Shown here: positions 53,400 to 64,000 of the stretch, piece after piece
How the letters are laid out: each line of letters begins with the position of its first letter
Position numbering within the stretch: position 1 is the stretch's first letter
From: Agriotes lineatus
Taxonomy: Eukaryota > Arthropoda > Insecta > Coleoptera > Elateridae
DNA length: 64,000 bases
Assembly (NCBI GenBank): GCA_940337035.1
Contig: CALNHX010003601.1
Coordinates: 81,829 to 145,828 of the forward strand
Reading direction: 5' to 3'
Notes under the pieces: model-generated
Database searches by the model: none
Told to the model about the DNA's origin: nothing
The model's input: the letters and a program-made list of their open reading frames with translations, nothing else
Position numbers and translations under genes: made by a program

Positions 53400-55222
53400 G
53401 TTTGCAAAGGTGTTCTATAGGAATGTATCTTACGGCCGCCCCTATTTAATATTTCTTCTTCTTTTTTTCAGATTCCTCGTATCCAATATTGAACATAATC
53501 CTCCCCTTTATTTTTTCATTTTTCCCTATTTCTTGCGGTTCATCTTTTTGGTGGTCAACCAGCAGTTCTTTTGCCTAGTCCAATGTAAAACTCTAATATA
53601 TTGTTATGAACACATTTTAAGCCTCTGTGTTGACAATAACAATTAATAATATTTGAAGCATACTATTTTATAAAATGTTAGAGAAAGGTGCTAGTTTAAT
53701 TTTTGTAACTAGTATAAATTAGCATTGGCTTTGATAATAATTAGTAAAACGGCATTAAAAATTGTGTTAGCCTTGATTTGAACAAAATGTAGTCATAGCA
53801 GTCTTGGAAATAATAGTTAATACGTGGATAAATATCCTTTACCAAATTCAGTGTGTTTGAAAATTAATTTTATATCTTTTGGGTACACTGTAGTAGGTTG
53901 CAGTAATTCGTAGCACCTCTGCAGACGTTTAAAAATGTGTTTAATTTGTGCATTGAGTGTTGGCTGGTTTTTCCGAGATTGTGTAAGAGGTTTGAGCAGT
54001 GCAATTAGAGCCCCGTGAGCTAGAGCTAGGCAGCAACCTACGTGGGAAGTAGTTGGAGCCCTAGGTGTGAGGTAACGGGTGAATTGGAGGTGTTTTACTC
54101 AGCGGCCGAGTTACAGGAATTGTTCTGCAAGGTTTTCAGCGGTTTGTATCTGCTGGCAAACGGAGAAAGAGGGGCCCAGACATCGTGAGACTTCCTGGGG
54201 CTTGAGTTAAACCCTAGTTTTAATTGGAAAAGCAACAGAAAGGTCAGAAAAGTTTATCTTATTAACTTTGCAATTGTTATCACCTAAACAACGCTTAAAT
54301 TAGGTAATCACAGATAATTTTCGAATAATAGCGAACTTGTTCTGTGAATTGTTGAATCCCCATATTTAAATTAAGTTCTCATTAGTTAAATATATCCAGT
54401 ATTGTAGCTATCACAGTAGTTAAATCAGCATTATACATAGTGTTTACAATTAAAAATTTAAAAAAAGATAACACGATAATTAATTTATACAAATCAAAAT
54501 AATGATTGTTAGGATGTAAAGACATATCAACTATTTGTGGTTTTTTAACTTTGAACGTATTCGTAGATCAGACGTAAGTCTGTTTGTAGGTTTACACTTA
54601 AAATCGTTTATTGTTTGTACGAATTAGGCTAGTACCATGATTGTGTTATTGCTTATTAGATGCACCCGGAGTATTGTAGAACATTACACGTAAGTACTTC
54701 TGTATTGGCTAAAATTTTACATAATGTTATGAACTGGTTAGTTTAATAGTTGATTATTATACTCTGTTATGATTTAGCACTTGTCTTATTTGGTTACTGC
54801 GATTCTCTTATTTTAAATATATTGCGATTGATTGCTGTTTTTGAGTTTATGAGTTTCATTTCTATCTGAGCACATTTGCTATATAAAGACACATTGGCGC
54901 ACTGCACGCCGTCTCCACTGTCTAGCTAGCATGCCTCTCAAACGTGCCCATGTAGTCTCGTGGCTATTTAGAAGTATCGAATACGAGTCGAAATTTGATA
55001 TCAACCTGTGTATTAATAGTTATTATGAACGGGGAGGGGGGGGGTGGTTTTGGTCAGACGACAAGTCAAAGCAGGATGCTATTTCTAAATAGTTATGAGC
55101 TTTAGATACGCTAAACCTAAAGTGTGTAACATAAGGCATTTCTTCCTGTCTGTAGGTTAATAGGTGGACGCGTCAGTGGTTAAGTATTGTATATTGTTGT
55201 TTGTAATTGTCTGATACAGGTT
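53400..55222. other. no recognised gene; GC-richer patch at 53.93-54.22 kb
   Basis: The patch 53930-54220 (containing GAGCCCCGTGAGCTAGAGC and AGTTGGAGCCCTAGGTGTGAGG) differs from the AT-rich surroundings and may be an inserted repeat, but no partner or end structure was found. A G tract occurs at 55031-55044. Confidence 0.4.
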
Positions 55223-55223
55223 C

Positions 55224-55496
55224 ATGTACTCGAAGGTAAAAACATTATTCCTAAACACCTTAGGGTTTAGGCGAAAACCGTCCATAATCGAGCAAGTGCA
55301 TCAAGTAGTCAACAAAATTAGAAAAGACTTGGAAACAAGCAAATATTGCTTAGCAGCCACACAAGTCTTTGACAAGGTTGGTATGACGGTCGACATAATA
55401 GAACGAAAACTAGGAGTACGCGATTTTTTTGCAATCCAGTGTACTTGCAAGAACTCAACTCACCATACCTACTATCAAACTGTTAAAAAGATGTAA
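55224..55496 (+). pseudogene. Jockey/CR1-type LINE reverse transcriptase remnant
   Basis: The 90-codon frame reads LGFRRKPSIIEQVHQVVNKIRKDLETSKYC, the conserved G-F-R---S---Q--R/H--- block before the first catalytic region of Jockey-group polymerases, then AATQVFDKVGM, where the family has a conserved AFDKVW. After that the match ends. The frame thus holds only the RT fingers and start of the palm. The AUG has no significance. Confidence 0.65.
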
Positions 55497-55834
55497 CCCC
55501 CTGGATCTTCCAAACAGAGACTAAAACTAAAAGTTTAGATTAATATTGTTATGTAATAGTACATGCATATTTAATAATTAAAGGAACATGCCAATGGGCC
55601 TGTTTCCCACTATGTCACCTTAGTTGTTGTTATACACTTTACTTATTGTTTTATGCTGAACGGATTGTCAAGAGCAAGGAAGACAATTTAAAAAAATAGC
55701 AGTTTACTATACCTTTTGCAATACATTTTACCTGTTGACTGTATTAATGTTTTAAAATATTTTCTTTTCCTCGAATAAATCTATTATATTCTATAATGTC
55801 AATTAAATTTATTAGTAATTGAGTAGTTTCTAGC
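55497..55834. other. no recognised feature
   Basis: AT-rich DNA between a LINE remnant and a GTCT-type repeat. Confidence 0.45.
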
Positions 55835-56393
55835 ATTCGGCTAGGAAAGTATTGCAATCGTGAGAGAATCGGATTTTTTTCAGATCTTCACGTTTCAGGG
55901 TTCTTAGTGACGAAAAACATGTTTTCTCAATTCTGTCTATCTGTCTGTCTGTCTATCTGTCCGTCTGTCTGTCGGTTTGTCGGTCTGTCTGTTGGCGTTA
56001 TAGCTCAACAACTATTTTTTTGGAGAAAGACAATATTGTGCATGTAGATTATATGTCTACCTGGCTTGACACCGAATATACTTTCGGCTAGGGTGAGCAC
56101 CTTAGTGAGTTCAAATCCTATCTTTAGCATGTTTTTTTTTTAATTTCAAATGTATGTATTTCGCATTAATAAGTATTTTCTTTTACTGTTTTGTTGAAGG
56201 TATGATATGCTTACCTATTTTGTAAATAATTTGAAATATTCTTTATTAAAGGCATTAACATATTTTCTTTCTTTTGCAACCTTTTTGTTTACAATGCTAT
56301 TTTAAAAAGACAGTCATTATCGTAATTAGAACAAGTAGACCTATGTGGTGGACTTTTGGGAGGAAATTTCTGTGTAAACTTCTTTACAGATTT
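55835..56393 (+). repeat. second GTCT-type repeat family, copy 2
   Basis: Partner of 46336-47040. It has GGAAAGTATTGCAATCG at the start, CAGATCTTCACGTTTCAGGG, GACGAAAAACATGTTTTCTC, then an expanded GTCT/GTCC tract (55926-55993), and TTATATGTCTACCTGGC. The tract is longer and the spacer shorter than in copy 1. Confidence 0.6.
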
Positions 56394-57868
56394 TTATGTC
56401 TAATTAAAACCATCCTAGCCATATACTGAAGCTGTCAACTTTTGGTTCTCTGTAGATTGTCCAGTCTATTAGATGCGTATACACCTACAGCATGTAATCT
56501 ATGTTATATTGGAAGATCCGCCCACTATAAATAAGTGAATATTTGTTGAGCCTTGAAACGAATAATTGTCTTTTTAGTTTATTAACATTAAAATGGCAAA
56601 CAATAATTTTTTTAATCCTTTGATATAACTTACAACATCATCTCATGGTTACGTTTATTGTAAGTAGGGACCCAATGGTGAAACAAGTCTAGAGTTATCG
56701 AGAAGTAACTAAGGAATCCTTTTTGCTTTCGACCTCGACCATTTTATACAAATTTCAAATTTTTGTGGCAACCTCTTAATCAATTTCGACCAACCCAAAG
56801 TTGTATGAAAGGTCTCATAAAATCATATAACTTTTGTGAAAACTGCAGTCGAAAAATTAAGAAAAATCCATTATTTGCACCGGATGGATGTAAATATGAT
56901 CACTCAAACCCTATCAGGCTGTGTGGAATATGTATGCAAATAACTGAACAGCGTTTGGGTGAGATTGGCAGCCTTCTTTTGTATGTTTTTGTCGCTTTGT
57001 ATATGGTTCACACTGTCGGACTGCCAAGCCTGAGGTATCGAATTTTAAGTTATCGAACGCGGATGCAAATTTTTATCTCTGGTCACCCTTAAATCTAAAA
57101 TACCTGATTATCGGCGTCCTCTGCCTCATTTGCACTCTCAGCTAACGCTATTGTTAAATTGCCGACTCGATTTTAAACCGATTTCCCCCGTTTAGGCTTC
57201 GCAATAATTATTTCTTGTCGTGTGCTAAAGTAAATGTAGACTCACAAACTTATAATAAAAGAATAGGAGTTGGTTTATCATTTAATTTTCGTGATAGTTT
57301 ATAGACGAGCATAAATCTATAAAACTGAAGTTCTGAAGTTATTGCTTCCTATACTCACTTTTAGAGCTGTTTTACAAACAGTGACTCTATTACTCCTTCA
57401 AGTTGCAACACAGATGAATTACCGCTACTAAAACAAATAAAGCTTTTAGCCATTTCGTAATAGTAAAACAAGGAGGATAACCTCGTCCTTATTCTTGCTA
57501 TGCGATAGGCGATATTGCGTCAAGAATAGCGTTACTGGACATTCCTTCCCTGTAATAATTAAAAAGTAGTCCAAACACAGTCTGTTACTTTTAAAATTTT
57601 GTTAAGCCCACCGTTATGGCTAAAATGTTTACCAAATATCCCTTTGAAAAGTTCTAATAATGACTAAGAAAATAGAGTTGCTACATCAAAACGAAGTTTT
57701 CGTACCAGTCAATGCGTTTGTTTAATAATTCTCACGATATGTTTCGTGATCTGCCTACAATACACATGTTCTTTCCACTTTTGCGTTTACAAATTATGTG
57801 CTAGTTAACGTACAGTGAGTGAAGTTTCTCCTTATTGTATACTTGCAGAAACTTAGCTTAATTGGCTA
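56394..57868. other. no recognised gene
   Basis: The longest frame (56763-57092, plus) contains four CxxC-like cysteine pairs (CENCSRK, CKYDH, CGICMQ) but in no spacing that I recognise. It is not called as a gene. Confidence 0.35.
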
Positions 57869-57934
57869 TACAGGGTGTAACAAAAAACGGTGGCTAGTAT
57901 TTATGATATGTAGGGTATGCAATAGTAGTAAGTA

Positions 57935-58147
57935 CAGTCATGTTCAAATAAATCTGGGACACTTTTTTTAATGTAGGTTGGGTAAGAAATTCCATTTCCA
58001 TGGATTTCGTGCTACCAGATAAAGTGACAGACTTCATTTACTTGTCAAAGTTTATATTTTTCAAAGAAATCCATAAAGATACGGTCTAATTTTTAACCCA
58101 ACCTATATCTGAAAAAAAATGATCCCAGATTTATTTGAACACGACTG
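57935..58147. mobile_element. Tc1-type MITE, 213 bp
   Basis: CAGTCATGTTCAAATAAATC at the left is mirrored by ATTTATTTGAACACGACTG at the right; the inversion continues with GGGAC/GATCCC and TAGGTTGGGT/ACCCAACCTA. TA is duplicated at both sides (57933-57934, 58148-58149). The CAGT-GTTCAAA ends are typical of Tc1-group elements. It is noncoding and nearly fully palindromic. Confidence 0.85.
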
Positions 58148-58149
58148 TA

Positions 58150-59317
58150 TTTAGCGCCTTAGGACAAACACAGTTTTTGCAGGAAGTTGTATAAGGTCGA
58201 CAAATGAACTGCACGCAAATCGTTTGATAGAGCCCAACAGAATAACATCGTAGCAGTCTTTTAAGGGTTTAAGTTATGCAGGATGACTGCGAATTATTAT
58301 AAATCGGCACTAGAGCCAAACAATAACAGTATGTATGTTGAAACGGGCCTTGGATCCCACGCCAGTAATTTTTATTTTATATCCGAAGTTAATAGTTAAG
58401 TGTACTGTAAATCTTAATTTTCGCGAGTGCAGCAATCCCTATTACACGATTGAACCGTAAGTGTCCCAATTTTTAATTCGTTGATGGTACATGTAAGTAC
58501 ACTAATTATGCTATATTCAAAGGTACCCTTAAAGCGTCGGCTTAGATTCGCCAGTTTACGTTGCATCAAAAGGTTGCAAGTCGTGACGTCACACAGATAA
58601 GCGCCGTTCAAGCCAGTAATCGGGGGTTTCCACTAACATGCGTTGTACTGTCCAGAGAAATAATGCAATAGAAGACGTGCAGTTTCCAAGAGCATGCAGC
58701 AGCCAGCTCCAGGTAAAATGTTGCCAGGTCAAAAATTTTAACGCCATTTTTATTAGATTTTATGTATGCATTGCGAGTAGAGTCAGCTATCTTGCATGTA
58801 AATTTTACTAGAAGCTAATTCTGCATAGTTCTTATTTGTGTTTTGAAGTCAATATAGTGATGTAATCCAATTGGGGTTTCTTGTATATTGTAAGTTTCAG
58901 TTCGACAACAGTACCTACAATGAGAAACTAGATTCTGGTTTTGGCATATAGTGATTTGTCATAAGCCACTAACTGAGAGATTAAGAAAGTTTCATGTTCA
59001 CTGAGCTAGCTAACCGAATAAAAGGGGTAAATAATTGTTCAAGTATTAAGGCGAATAAGACTTCTTGTTCAAAGTTAACGTTACTACGGAAGAGAAAAAA
59101 AACGCCGCATTTTAGCTTGATGTTTAATGAAAGGGCAGAAGAAACGTCGCGTTCAGTTTGCCACCTAACGAAGCGGCTGAACGAACGCCGCATTAGTCGA
59201 AAAAACGGCACTGAGAAAATACGTACACAGCAAAGAGTATAACAGGACGGTGTTCTTTAACTTTCATTTTTAACATATACTTACTCCGGGAAAATATTTG
59301 AAAAAACAATAGAGACT
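58150..59317. other. no recognised feature
   Basis: Mixed AT-rich DNA. Opposing frames at 58981-59242 are mutual shadows. Confidence 0.45.
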
Positions 59318-59554
59318 TAGAAACGTCTACCAACAGGAATATTTATAGACTATTATGTAGATGACATTTTGGTGTCGGCATACCTAGTAACTGTAGTAAA
59401 TGGTGAGCAGAACTATTTGGTTAACATAAAGTGTCAGTTTAAGAAAGTTAGAAGGATACGTGTTAAAATGGCAAGTCTTAAGAAGACAGTATCTTCACTT
59501 ATTAAAGAAGAAATAATTCTTCGCAGCTATCTCTTTTGGGAGCTACTTTATTAA
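59318..59554 (+). pseudogene. possible RT remnant around a YVDD motif
   Basis: The plus-strand frame reads KRLPTGIFIDYYVDDILVSAYL. The YVDD core and hydrophobic flanks are those of a reverse transcriptase catalytic loop, and RLPTG resembles the block that precedes it in LTR retrotransposons. The 60 codons after it lack further RT motifs, and the spacing between blocks is too short. It is either an internally deleted remnant or chance. Confidence 0.3.
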
Positions 59555-60336
59555 GCAAAATTATAGGTCCTTACTGATTAGGGAAGCAAAAAACGTGAAA
59601 TTACTGATTCTTTTAAGAGAATAATAAAAACCTTCATGTGTCTGTTAAGTGTTAAACAAGAGAAATTCAGGCAGAAGGATATATTGGCAAAAAAACTTAC
59701 GAATTTAGTTTAAATTCACCACAACGTTTTAACGAGTATCAGTCAATAAAGTACAGTTGTCATGACTAGCAATATCCGGCAATGGATAATTATGAGAACA
59801 ACACTAAAATACTGCCAGTTAAAACGCTGAATTTTTATAACAACCTTTAAACATCGACCATTTTAATTGCAGTGGAAATACGAGGCCCTCGTAAGGGATA
59901 GAACATTTTATTTTTTTATTGTAATCTATAGTATTTCCATTGCACCATATGCGGAACATATTAATTATTTAAACAGGTATTGTCCATTCTTGACCAATTT
60001 CACAAAGTTGCTAAATCAGATACATCCACGCTATACCTAGAATGCTATGTAAGACCTAAAAAATACGCAATGTATTTGTGTACCATTGATAGAAAGTACA
60101 GAAGAATTATATTTATATGTCGTAGTAATGACTACTGCATATTTTGTGCTTTTTGACGCCAAAGGATTCAATCTTTCCAAACTTCTTCTTTTGGATTTCA
60201 GATTGTATCTCTTGTTATGCATTTCATGTTCATTGTAGATTAGATCCTCGCATTCTTTTTCATTTTTTACGTCAAACCTAGTCAAATATCTTACAAAGTC
60301 ATCTGGTATTCTTCTCAGATAACATAGTCTTTTTTT
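59555..60336. other. no recognised feature
   Basis: AT-rich. The minus frame at 60037-60285 has no motif. Confidence 0.45.
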
Positions 60337-60348
60337 AAATATGCGGTA

Positions 60349-60668
60349 GCCGGGGTCGGTAGCTCAGTGGTAAGCATCCTGGCTACTGATCTAAGGGTCG
60401 CGAGTTCGATTCCCGGTCCCGGTGAGGTTTTCAAAAATAACAAAAATGCAGATGAAATCTTCTACAGAATGCCATCATTCGGAAGTGATGTAAAGCCGTG
60501 GGTCCCATGTTACTACGTTGTGTAGCATGTAAAAGATCCCTTGCTAAGGTTGGAACTCCTTAGTCTCGGCAAAATTCTAAGTAGGACTTTGACCAAATGA
60601 CCACAGCAGTCGGTGTCTAAGGTACCTGGTACTCTGCATGCCTAGACCTTGTCCATTAACAAACAAAC
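60349..60668 (+). mobile_element. tRNA-derived SINE, complete, 320 bp
   Basis: The head GGTCGGTAGCTCAGTGGTAAGC contains a tRNA A box and GCGAGTTCGATTCCC a perfect B box at normal spacing, so RNA polymerase III can be expected to read it. CCGGGGT and GTCCCGG could still pair as an acceptor stem. The body (GTAAAGCCGTGGGTCCCATG, AAAAGATCCCTTGCTAAGG) is unrelated to tRNA, and the tail is AACAAACAAACAAA. The 12-base flanks AAATATGCGGTA (60337-60348) and AAATATGTGGTA (60669-60680) form a target duplication with one mismatch. A head fragment of the same family is at 34616. Confidence 0.85.
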
Positions 60669-60680
60669 AAATATGTGGTA

Positions 60681-61189
60681 AGGTTCTCTACTATATCGTT
60701 TCTACCTTTGTCCAATTTCAACATTAATCAACCCCTTCCATATAAATCCATTTCTGGAATAGGTTTCTAGGTTTTCGCTTATGACTCACACTACAAATCT
60801 ATAGGTCGCCATCTATCAATCATAATTTTGAAAACAGTCTTGTTCGCATTTTTATCAATGTTCTTATTGAGATCAGTAACTAAATGAACTTTTATTCTTT
60901 GTGCTACTCTATTACGTACACATTTTTCTCTAATGTATTCTTTCAACATTGTAAGATTTGCTAGTTATTTGAAAAACCGATATCGAAAGCTTACTGCGTG
61001 GTTTGTTATCAACGGGTTGTTGCAAAAAAAATATAACGATGTCATAACTACACTTTAGGATCGTCTTTTCAATTGCTCCCCAATGAAAATTCGTTTTTTG
61101 TCGTTTTGGCATAGTTTCGCTTATAATGTAACTTTTCTAAGTGAGCAACTCATAGAACAGATCATTGCTTTTGGCTGCGGGTTATTATA
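60681..61189. other. no recognised feature
   Basis: AT-rich sequence; the short minus frame at 60930-61112 lacks a motif. Confidence 0.45.
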
Positions 61190-61191
61190 TA

Positions 61192-61941
61192 CAGGGTGTT
61201 TCAGAATAACTGTTCCTAATTCTCAGAATTGAGAGAGGGCATGTTATTCAACACTTTTTAATAATAAACTAGTGGTCGGAAATACTTTCGTTTCGAGATA
61301 ATACGACATTAAGGAATTGAGTACTTGAAATAATCTCAATGTGGAAAGTAACGCATCCATGCAAAATAGCTGCAGATAGTGAACCTTATCCATGGCAACA
61401 TGGCCGGAGTTACTTGAAGATGTGCCACTTAATATTCGTAGAGACTTGGACTTTCAACATGATGGTGCACCAGCGCATTTCGGTTTAAATGTTCGAGAAT
61501 ATTTAAATGCACAAATTCGAAACCGATGGATTGGGAGACAAGGTCCTATTCTTTGGCCTGCACGTTCGCCAGATATGATTCCAATAGATTTTTGTATTTG
61601 GGGTCATATTAAATCACTCGTCTATGCGACACCTGTGGACACAGCAGAGGTGTTAGTGGCTCGAATTATTCTTGCTTTTGATGACATTCGTGATCGTCCG
61701 CAGATATTTCGAAGAATTCGTCGGTCAATCACACATCGTTATACCTTGTGTGTCGACAATGGCGGCCATAATTTTGGACAATTCTTATAATTTTTGTGTA
61801 ATACCATTTTTTAAATATTAATAAAAATTGAAACCGCTGGAAATCAATAAAATCGTTACACTAGTTTATCATTAAAAAGTGTTGAATAACATGCCCTCTC
61901 TCAATTCTGAGAATTAGGAACAGTTATTCTGAAACATCCTG
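61192..61941 (+). mobile_element. deletion-derived IS630/mariner-like transposon, 750 bp
   Basis: The ends are inverted repeats of about 85 bp: CAGGGTGTTTCAGAATAACT at the left and AGTTATTCTGAAACATCCTG at the right, continuing through CCTAATTCTCAGAATTGAG and AACACTTTTTAATAATAAAC. TA is duplicated outside (61190-61191, 61942-61943). Inside, only the C-terminal third of the transposase gene remains, so the copy is non-autonomous. Confidence 0.9.
61392..61790 (+). pseudogene. transposase C-terminal part (IS630/mariner-like)
   Basis: The frame starts within WPELLEDVPLNIRRDLDFQHDGAPAHF; the DGAPAHF block contains the second catalytic aspartate of this DDE family. RNRWIGRQGPILWPARSPDMIPIDFCIWG follows, where the SPD-NP-DF-WG block carries the third acidic residue; here the usual L of SPDLNP is M and N is I. 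A tail to residue 132 follows (VYATPVDTAEVLVARI). The N-terminal DNA-binding domain and first aspartate are deleted; a different copy at 34920-35314 supplies that part of the family. Not active alone. Confidence 0.85.
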
Positions 61942-61943
61942 TA

Positions 61944-62899
61944 GATCATATAGTATACAATATTAACGCTCTGAATTTACCGAGCAAGTGGAAAAAATGT
62001 TGGGAGATGAAGTGTCTATTCAGCGACCTACTACACATGCATAGATGGAGAGTTGGGTGTTCATCTCGGAAAATCTTATTTCACAATTTGCTTTGCTGGA
62101 ATGCGATGTCGCTTTTATAATGGTTTAACCGAGTTCAAAAATTTCTTAACAAATCGGCGATGCGCGCTGCTACTTGCATCTAACAGAACCTCGATAACAT
62201 AGGGCCGTCTAACAGCTACTTGAGGCTTCCAGAAACAAGGATGATGTTGAACCGGTGGTTAGCTTGTTTTGGGTCATTGAATTGTCATCGTTATACTATT
62301 AGTTATCTTAGTACTCATATTATGAACTCATACAAGTAGGTAACTACCCAACATAAATGTGCAATATTAGATACATATTGCAGTGTTTGTGATTTATTTT
62401 ATTTGTAAAAAGGAATAATAAATACATACAGTCCACCATATACCTTAATTACTTTGATTTTTAATTTTATGATATCAAATTCTAACCGATTGACTATTTA
62501 ATTTCTAGGTTCGATTGATATTTAAAATTCTAAATAGTAGTTTGCCCTCAATTTATGATTTGCTCATCGGTATAATATTTATTTTGCTAGCTCAAATAAT
62601 GCATGAAGACTCGTCTCTCATTTAGGCTTGGGTTCCTAGTTTGTTAAATTCAAAGTTAAAACTTACTGGCACGCCACTCCGTACAACTGAAATTAAACTT
62701 CAAAGCGCAAGCGCTCGACCTGTCAAACTGACTGACATAAACAGATTCGAAATACGTTGAAAGTTCGTGCTTGTAATTTATTTTAAAACAAGGATTCAAT
62801 GAGCAAGTTACTCGATAAGTGTTTGAATTAAACCGCCTTTGGACGGCGTCAGTAAGTTCCTTTGTTTTCAGGCTAATACGTTCATTGGCTTGCTCAAAA
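61944..62899. other. no recognised feature
   Basis: AT-rich DNA with no long frame. A short GGGCCGTCTAACAGC stretch near 62203 has no assigned meaning. Confidence 0.45.
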
Positions 62900-63350
62900 A
62901 GGACGCCTCTGCGATTTTGTTTATTTTAACCTCCAACTGGCAATTTTAATTACAAATCCCAGATTACTGGTTATTCATGGACATCAAAATAAATCGGATT
63001 CCAGTTCCTTGGTTTGTACTTCAGGTATGATCGCACTTTCAAGCCTTTAGAGCGGAACGGTAACCGCTACAGGACCCCTCTGCGTTGCCTGTCGTTGATG
63101 CAGACCCCCAGGGATGCTGGAACGCTGATGTAGTTACTGCCGCTGGTCCGCTTGGGGCTCTACAACGTCCTCTCACTGCTGTAGCCCTCTCGTTTGCTGG
63201 TATCGGAGAATCGTAGACCTCCTTCGATGACGGCTCCAAGATCGGAAGCCACCACCTCGGTGTAAATTTTATTTTTGGTGAAAACGCTACCCACACTTTC
63301 ACATATTCATTAAATTGTGCTGAACACAATGGAGTAATTTATTTTTATGT
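62900..63350. other. GC-richer block with an unassigned minus-strand frame
   Basis: Between about 63030 and 63260 the composition is GC-richer. The minus-strand frame (63329-63039) reads FTPRWWLPILEPSSKEVYDSP and then a Ser/Ala/Gly-rich part. No family is recognised. It could be an LTR leader, a SINE-like repeat or a host exon; no evidence decides. Confidence 0.25.
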
Positions 63351-64000
63351 AGGTTGACTGTAACTATAAAATTTCTTTCATTAAAGTTGGAGCAAAATTC
63401 AAGCTGTCAAGTATATTTTTATGCAATTGTCTACTAATACTGGTTCTTAATAACAAAACACTGTCTTACATATTTGAATAGGAAATGAACCATATTCAAT
63501 TACATTACATTTAAAACTAAATCTAACAACTATAATAATTATTTACAATGTTTTAATTCTATAATAATTGTTCTTTGAATTTTCGATTTTCTACTATGTT
63601 ATAGCGCCACTTAGTTTATTGTAAATTCACTTCTCTGTTCAATCCGCCACTACACTGATTATTTATTAGTTCACCAATTGTTTTACATCCGTCTGCTTGA
63701 ATTTCCTATTTATTCTGAACCTGTTTGTTTTTCATCAAATTTTCCATCTTGATGCTGCATGTAAAGTGCCTGGCTTTGTGCTCTATGGCACATTTCTTTC
63801 CTTAATCTTTTCTCTTACCTCTTATATTTTTAAAATGCTCATCATAATTCCATTTTCTAATTTACTTTAATTTCTACGCATCATTTGACTTTACATATTT
63901 TGAATCTTTCTGTGCCAGTTTTACTTAATATGAGTTCGGCTTCTATTTTGCCCAAACCTTTTATATTTTGCTAAATTTACATTACTGACTCCAAACCTTT
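63351..64000. other. no recognised feature
   Basis: AT-rich end of the window without frames or repeats that I can support. Confidence 0.5.

Noticed and set aside
56763..57092. 109-codon plus frame with several cysteine pairs
   Set aside because: Cysteine spacing fits no zinc-binding family that I recognise, and no splice or homology support is visible.
60349..60421. Possible functional tRNA gene
   Set aside because: It is followed by a SINE body, A-rich tail and target duplication; the anticodon stem is poor, so it is the head of a SINE.

Overview
This looks like a 64 kb piece of an AT-rich animal nuclear genome, most likely a repeat-rich insect. No host gene can be recognised with confidence. 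Nearly everything identifiable is a transposable element or its debris: a BEL/Pao LTR retrotransposon with a tRNA-Tyr-type primer site, Jockey- and RTE-type LINEs, two Penelope-like elements, three hAT-type elements with exact 8-bp target duplications, Tc1/mariner/IS630-type remnants, TA-flanked palindromic MITEs, tRNA-derived SINEs, and a repeat family with internal GTCT tracts resembling Helentron-associated (DINE-1-like) elements. The exact insect order cannot be settled from the sequence; a beetle would fit.

Layout. 1-2.2 kb: a hAT-type element (1176-2150) with a palindromic MITE nested in it. 4.4-8.9 kb: a near full-length Jockey-type LINE on the minus strand, broken by nonsense codons in ORF2, frameshifts in ORF1 and an inserted LINE tail. 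9.0-9.9 kb: a short LTR element with two 176-bp LTRs around a truncated gag. 9.9-12.4 kb: a GC-rich block with an unrecognised Pro/Arg/Ser-rich minus-strand reading frame; a diverged homologue lies at 28.4-29.4 kb. 14.3-15.2 kb: a second hAT-type element. 17-23 kb: palindromic repeats. 24.4-26.1 kb: a Penelope-like element with inverted flanks inside a TA-flanked terminal-inverted-repeat structure. 27.0-33.2 kb: two tandem GTCT-family repeats, the second GC-rich block, a 1960-bp hAT-type element inserted in it, and a third GTCT-family copy in inverted orientation. 33.4-35.3 kb: a foldback element, a mariner remnant, a SINE head and the front part of an IS630-like transposase.

35.3-41.9 kb is the best preserved element: a BEL/Pao retrotransposon with two 470-bp LTRs and gag, protease, RT, RNase H and integrase in one frame, interrupted only by three nonsense codons. 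42-46 kb holds a SINE with 10-bp duplications, a fourth GTCT-family copy carrying an exon-like insert, and a 5'-truncated RTE LINE with a 10-bp duplication. 48.1-50.0 kb is a Penelope-like element with inverted arms of about 0.75 kb, a 14-bp duplication and an asymmetric tail. 50.0-50.9 kb is a palindromic MITE. 52.8-61.9 kb holds decayed LINE pieces, a second GTCT family, a small MITE, a complete tRNA-derived SINE and a deletion-derived IS630-like transposon.

The elements do not form a pathway; they record repeated nested insertion. The items most worth following are the GC-rich reading-frame family present in two diverged copies, the exon-like insert inside a GTCT-family repeat, and the inverted-arm architecture of both Penelope-like elements. 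All calls come from reading the sequence by eye; no database search or alignment program was run.
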